From assembly GCA_003194525.1 (NCBI GenBank), contig NBIV01000209.1, positions 1 to 64,000 on the forward strand: DNA of 64,000 bases. The letters run 5' to 3'. The notes under the pieces are model-generated. The model searched no databases. It was not told where the DNA came from and was given only the letters and a program-made list of their open reading frames with translations. This document shows positions 58,325-64,000 of the stretch, in pieces (position 1 is the first letter of the stretch; each line of letters begins with the position of its first letter). Position numbers and translations under genes: made by a program. This stretch comes from Gracilariopsis chorda. Taxonomy: Eukaryota > Rhodophyta > Florideophyceae > Gracilariales > Gracilariaceae.

Positions 58325-61300
58325 TTAGCGTTGAAGAGCTAGCAAATACTGTTTGTACACTTCAAGTATATCAGTACTCTTTTCCCAAGCCGAACATGCT
58401 TCATGCACGGGTCTTGGACCTGCTATGACAGCATTGAAGCGGCAAACATGATGTCTGGCCTCGATGAGACGGCCGAGTACATCAAACGTCCTACCAGATT
58501 CCGGTAGTGGCCATGTAATCCAGATAGAACATGCCATTCATCATCTTCACCTCCTGTGGTGTCTGTCACATTTTGATGGCAATGAAGTTCGGGCAATGGT
58601 GGCGTTGGCCAGACCATTATCTAGCAGTATCTTGTGAATAAATTTGCCTTGTTGTACCTTTATTCCATTCTTATCAGTCATTATATCGAATCCCATAAAA
58701 CGTTTTGGCTCGCCAAGAACTATAACCTTAGAACAAATTGGCATTTCTGACTTGAAGTCTTTCAGAAGATATCGGGAGTTCCAAGATGTCAGTAAGTCAT
58801 CAACGACCACTACGATGGTCAATCTTTCGTTGTTGGAATGATCTATATAAATTCGGCTGTCTGTACTCGACTGTTTGAATCCCAAGCGCAAAAGCACTTT
58901 TTGCATGAGAGACCCTCATACTTTTTCGGCCTGCTTTGCGCCGTATATTGACTTTAGAAGCAAGCATATCTTACCAGAAACAAATGAGGATCCAGAAGCG
59001 TTTTGGGGTTGTTCAATGACTAAAGGCTCGTCGAGATCCCCATAAAAGTATGCATTGCTAATATCTATCGTCTGTAGTATCAGGCCTCGAGCTGCAGTCT
59101 TTGCCTATAAAGGACGAATGCTTTCAAAACGGGCAGTCTGGGCGTACATGTTGTTTCCTAATCCAATATCGGACGCTGCAAGTCCCCCTTTTTTACACAA
59201 AGCGCGTTTACAATAATTCGCTGAAGGTTGGAGCTTTATAATATTGCTAGGAATCTCCATAGGAATTGCAACAATCGCATGACAAAATCTCTATCAATCA
59301 GCTTCAAAGTGCCTCTTTCTACCAACGCATCATAATCTTTTTCGATGGCTCCTGCCCATCCGAGCATCACACTGGCTTCTACAAAGCTCTTAGGGACTCT
59401 TAAATCATCCCAAAGGTCTTTGGAGCTTGATTGTGTGACGAATCAATGAGTAAGGGAAGCATCTCGATGATCTTCATCATCTTCACCCGTGGTTTTCTCC
59501 GCTTCGTATCTTCTGACAGACGGGAAGTTCAAAAAGACTTGGATTGAAGGAATGGACTCCTTGGTAACTTTGAAATCTGCGTCTTGGCACTTTATTACCT
59601 TTCCCATGGATGGGCTGTATATCTTCTACAGTTTCCGTGGGCTGTACATCTCCACAAATTGTTCCAAAATAGCGCATGGTAGGAACTTTCGGGCCTGTAT
59701 ACGAACGCGTGGCGTTTTCGTCCGAAGTTCAGTAATTTTGTGAACTCCGGTTTTCGTCCGAACTACAATGTGTAAGGAACCTACATTCCTACTCGATGAT
59801 TTGGTAGGCAGTGTTTCAATTAGTTTGTGTGAGATATGGCTTGCTCCCATAGTTCATGCTGTATTTTCGAGACGAACAGGAATATTCTAGTCATCTTCCA
59901 AAAGTCTTGGATAACTTTCTCTGCTTTACCGGTCCCTTGTTGCGCGTAGGGTGCGGTGAAATCTAGTACTATATTCTTTTCCATCACGTATGAGACGAAG
60001 TAGACTGACGTTTTCTCACCGGCCCCGTCAATGCGAACGCGGTACACTAGGTTAGGAGGTAGTCCGGTTTCAGCGCGAACTTTGAACCAGCGGAAAGAAT
60101 CGAAGAACTGCGTATTTTTTCTAAGAAAGTATATTGAGCTTTCCTTCTTGTTGTCATCAATGAGAACTTGTATGTATTTGAAACGTTGTAAAGAGGTCAG
60201 TATAATGGCTTCTACGAGTTCATTGTGTGTTAGCTTCAATGATCTATTCACTACAGAGTTCGATTGTCTAAGAGGAGCACGCTTGGTACCAGTGTCAATG
60301 CACGGAGTGTGTATGACATTGTTAAATTCGTCTGGGTAGAGATCAGGTACGTCATGACACACATCAATGCATTTCAAGAGTTTATCTCGGCCAGGGTGTC
60401 TGAGGTTCTCGTGCCAATCCTTGGCTCTATTGCTCGGAGGGTGTTCTGCTGCTTGTACGTGTGGTGGCGGTACGGGGCTCAGTATGGGATAAAGTACGTC
60501 CCTCGGAGTGGAGTTTTGTATTACTTGCCCTGCTGTATGGTCTATAATTTTGAAACCGTTTGAGAATTGCACCTCGACATATATTACCAGGACGGATAAG
60601 CATACCAAGTTAGAGTCGCAGCATGGGGTACTTTTGGCCGGTAAAATATGTCAGATTCCGAAAGGTAGCTTTATTTTGCCACATCTTACGATATATAACT
60701 GTTGGTCGCAAGTGTTTACTGTTTGCGGAGATGTTTTCTGATATTCCCAGAACAAATATTTTTCCTTGGTGAAGAGAGGACCTGCCCCAGAGTCTAGCCA
60801 TGTTAGAGTTCTGCTGTCCTGGTGAACACTGGCATCAGCTAATGCTCTAAGTCCGCGGTGGTGGTTGATGTTTTTGTTGGTATGGTTGCGGGTAGCGTTT
60901 CATCGCCCATAGTTTTGAGTGTCACTAAAATTGTTACAGTCCCAAGCTATATTGTTTTTACGTCCTTCCCATTTGTTATATTTAATATCGGAGCTTTTAT
61001 TGTTGGGATGTTGTTGGCTTTTGTTCTTCTTCCGCCAACATTCCGCTCTCATGTGGCCTATGCGTCCACAATTCCAGCATACAACCTTGTTGCTCCCATT
61101 TACACGCTGCTTGCGTCGGGTTGTAGACTTCTTTGCAGCGGGGGAAACGTTACTGCCATGTTTTCTGGCCTCTGTAGTCTTCGTTGTAGATGTAGAAGCT
61201 AGGTTAATACTTTGGTCCGTTTGCGATGGCACGAGCGAAATGGCTTGATCGTATTCCATTTTGGTTGCGTCGGCCAACAGTTTGATGAACACAAACGAGT

Positions 61301-61690
61301 CCGGCAAGGTGCGAAGAAGAGTCGCGGCGCGCTCCTTGTTCGTGAGTGGGTCAACCAGTCCAGCAAGTTCTACGTAGGCTGTCTCCAGCTCTAACAAATA
61401 TCTCTGTATTTCCTCGCCATCCTTAAATGTCTAGCTTTTGGCGGAGTCTTAGCTTAGACTGTATGTTTTCTTTCTTGTACGTGGACTTCATTTTATTCCG
61501 GAACTACGAAGCAGGGCAGTGTTCTCATTCAAGTAGCTCCAACACTGCGACGATCGGTTGCGTGCCAAGGTTTTGGACGATGAGTGATCTTTCCTTACGA
61601 TCGGCATCGAACCATCTCTTTCAAGCTTCCGCAGAAATCTCCGTTGGACAAGGTTCCGTTGGCACAAATAATGATTGAAGGGAGTGCATG
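58325..61690 (-). mobile_element. Ty1/Copia-type LTR fossil C, broken
   Basis: On the minus strand the order is gag, protease, integrase, reverse transcriptase. Gag has a zinc knuckle (CWNCGRIGHMRAEC, near 61085-61040). Protease has WLDSGAG near 60800. The pre-integrase and integrase part covers 60608-59820 (WHENLRHPGRDKLL). Reverse transcriptase covers about 58906-58423, ending with NLVGRLMYSAVSSRPDIMF. The RNase H end is missing. Its gag matches fossil B, so both are one subfamily. It is broken, with many breaks, and looks old. Confidence 0.78.
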
Positions 61691-62100
61691 AGATGACTAA
61701 TGTACATTCACCGATTGTATTAGTCGGCGCCCCCTTTCAGACAGGGTATACTTTTGTTTTCGTCCTAAGGCTCAGAGTCCATCGCGGATTATCGCTCTAC
61801 GCAAAAATAAGGGAGACTGGGAGATATGAATCTTTACCAGTCCCCTACCGGTCTAAGGATCTTTCTACTACTTTAACGTAGCCACCTCCAATTGCAGGAG
61901 AGCTTATCTCCGGTTCCCTAAAGATCAGACCTTTGGCTCTGAGTAAGACTCTCTCGGTGGGATGCAATTTCAGCGACCAGTTCAAGTTCTGCGTGTAGAG
62001 AAATGTGTATGCGCATACCCTCTAGCCGAGGTGGATTATGAATGATTCACTACCGAAATGGTATCGGTTTAACTCAGGTATGAGCGGACCCATGGAATTT
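61691..62100 (-). mobile_element. Leader/LTR-like flank of Copia fossil C
   Basis: Upstream of gag on the element's strand. Blocks such as GATCAGACCT and CAGTTCAAGTTCTGC match the flank of fossil B at 16220-16300. No second copy was found on the other side of fossil C. Confidence 0.45.
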
Positions 62101-62559
62101 TGGGTGAGATTCGACACGAATTTCATTTGGTATTTTTGGAACCTTCGTGGGTGGTTTCTATGATACCTAGAATAGATGGACGCGTGGTGAGCGTATGGAA
62201 ATTATTCATGGCTGCCATGACTCACACGTGTCGTTTTGCACCGTACCCAGCCATGCCGCTCATTGAGACAAACATGTGGACCACAGGTGTGGCATACAAT
62301 AGTAGTAGTATTCTTAGTTCCAGTATGACCCTATAGTACTTAAGAGAGGACGGCCCGGCCGTTTCACCACAAATCAAAGTTAAGTTGTGATTTGGCTCTG
62401 CTTTTATCACTTACGCGAAGTGACTAACTCCCTAATGGAGTTTCACCGCGTTCGTTGTCGGCAAAATCACATGCACAGTATCAACAAGGACCGCTGATCT
62501 GTCTTACTGGGTGCGTTCGCCCAGCGTTCACCGTTGTTACGGTATTGATTACTTTTATT

Positions 62560-63000
62560 TGTGAGAACAGATAGCTGTTCTACTCAGTATTGAGTTTTGC
62601 CGTGCTGGCTGGAAAAGCAACACCCTCAACGCCCGGTTTCTACTGGCTTTCCGCACGAACCGCCGGGCTGTTCCCTTCTCCTTGGTTCTTTTCCTCTTTC
62701 TTTCCTTTTTCCCTTTCGATTCTCCATGGGCCGGAAGGCCACTTACACGGACCTGTGCGCTACGTGGACCAGCTGGTAACCCGATTCTCGGTATAACCTC
62801 CGTCGGTATAGCCAGAAGCCAGCTCGGTTGTACATCTGAACATCGTGTGGTACAGAGGGCCCTATCGCTTCGCTTACCTCGTAAGAGAGCAAGGCCGCGA
62901 ACACCTTGGCAGGATCTGCCGTCTAGGGTATTGCTCCACAAGTAGTGTTCCGATCTAAAATCGGGTTACCTACAATTCGTTTTATCACATTGTGCATTTG
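62560..63000. repeat. LTR-like segment related to 15118-15654
   Basis: Blocks match the 15.1-15.65 kb segment in the same order and orientation, for example GCTTTC(C/T)GCACGA and AGAGCAAGGCC-like blocks. The remaining sequence to 64000 holds only short frames without recognised domains, apart from the hairpin at 63478. Confidence 0.4.
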
Positions 63001-63477
63001 ATTGCTTTTCCAGCTCTTTCGAAGAATGTATCAAGATCATGGTGTCGTCCCAGGTCTTTGGAGGCCTCTAACTCGACTTCAATAAAGTTCCGAACATGTG
63101 GTTGACTGGCATCAAGTATGCCGCCTCGGGCCCCCAATGTTCGCACTGGTTCTATTGGTGCCGCTGGTATACCCCCATAGGGTGCACTGCGCACGTGGAC
63201 ATCCGTTCAGGAACGTTTGGAAAACAATGAATTCGGTCGGTATACCCGAAAAACACCTCGGGTTGCTTCTGCTCCCTAGGCTGTAACCTAGGCAGTACCA
63301 CGTGGTCAAAACGTTGTATCCATCATACCCTTCTATGGATTCAGCTAAGTTTGCTCTACTGTAGTCGATGATCCAAATCTTTTAAGTGCCGCATGTGTCT
63401 CTCCTCGAAAAAGTAAACGAACTTCGTCAACAATCTGGAAATGCCCAAGGTCGGGATGTTGTCGGTCGCGAAGTTGG

Positions 63478-63541
63478 TAGAATGCTCCAGTACTGCTGGA
63501 ACACACGTGTAAAGTGCTCCAGCAGTGTCTGGAGCATTCTA
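63478..63541. repeat. Long imperfect hairpin
   Basis: Arms 63478-63504 and 63514-63541 pair over about 27 bases with two mismatches and one bulge, around a nine-base loop. The outer stem AGAATGCTCCAG is perfect. Confidence 0.85.
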
Positions 63542-64000
63542 AGCTTCGCTTGCCCAGCATTACCACTGTATTTCGGTGATGCAGGCGCCAGTTGCTAGAT
63601 TACCATTGGTTAGTGTGCAGCTCCAGAGGCTTCCGGAAGCCAATGGGGTAACCTAAACGCCCACATGGGTGAATAGAAAGTAGTAATGCATTTCTGTGTT
63701 GTTTTGCATGGTTTTTGACTCTATAAATGAACGCGTTAAGTCCTGAACATCGGTTTGGACTCATCTCAAGGAGAACCACATCTAAAAGTTCGCACGCCCG
63801 CAACTGTCTCAACTTTTACTATCAAACATCAACTCTAAACCGCACTTATTGAGGGGCTCGCTGCTTTTTGCATACTTGAGGTGGGGCATTACCGTCGCTG
63901 AGACCAGTTGAAGCGCACTTGGCGTGGAAGGGAGATGGTTAGTGTGTAACAAAGGCGCTTCTGTCATTTGTGAGCCCCCACCGGAGCTGTTCTCGGACAA

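Noticed and set aside
1-64000. CRISPR arrays, rRNA genes and bacterial operons
   Set aside because: No regularly spaced repeats, rRNA-like sequence or ribosome-binding sites were seen; the mobile elements are eukaryotic types.

Overview
Eukaryotic, gene-poor accessory DNA. No tRNA-processed operon structure, ribosome-binding sites, rRNA or recognisable housekeeping gene is visible. Mobile elements of five kinds are present: Ty1/Copia and Ty3/Gypsy LTR fossils, Tc1/mariner and a related DDE transposon, piggyBac and PIF/Harbinger. The transposase types, compact TATA-box promoters and apparently intronless genes would fit an oomycete or a red alga. I cannot choose between these from the sequence alone.

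The clearest host genes are five scattered members of one small secreted cysteine-rich family, here called PFG-CC. They lie at 1603-1974 (+), 2367-2759 (-, apparently broken), 9008-9490 (+), 39139-39513 (-) and 42125-42514 (-). Each has an N-terminal signal peptide and an unalignable hydrophilic middle. Each ends in a conserved C-terminal module: P-x(0,1)-F-G-x-CC-x2-C-x(2,3)-C, a basic loop, C-x(6,7)-CC-x2-C. One member carries 14 collagen-like Gly-X-Y triplets in its middle part; another carries two extra cysteines. I do not recognise the family. It is the best candidate here for an undescribed system: a secreted structural, defence or interaction protein family with a fixed disulphide module and fast-changing middle regions.

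Layout: 1-9.5 kb holds three family members with long stretches lacking other genes. 10.3-16.5 kb is a nest of Copia fossils on the minus strand. 18.4-27.9 kb is a Gypsy chromovirus fossil with two 564-bp LTRs. 28.2-30.3 kb is a DDE transposon with clear terminal inverted repeats. 31-34.2 kb holds short repeats and a Tc1-like remnant. 39.1-42.5 kb holds two more family members. 43.9-44.2 kb is a small hotspot of back-to-back perfect palindromes and a direct repeat. 46.1-50.1 kb has a Tc1-like element bounded by TA, then a piggyBac remnant. 50.4 kb has a head-to-head pair of tRNA-like promoters. 52.6-54.9 kb has a decayed coding-like stretch and a Harbinger transposase. 56.4-57.7 kb is a diverged tandem repeat of about 505 bp. 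58.3-62.1 kb is another Copia fossil, and 62.5-64 kb holds LTR-like and hairpin sequence.

The genes do not form a pathway. The window reads as an island of one secreted family whose members were duplicated, inverted and pushed apart by transposon insertion.
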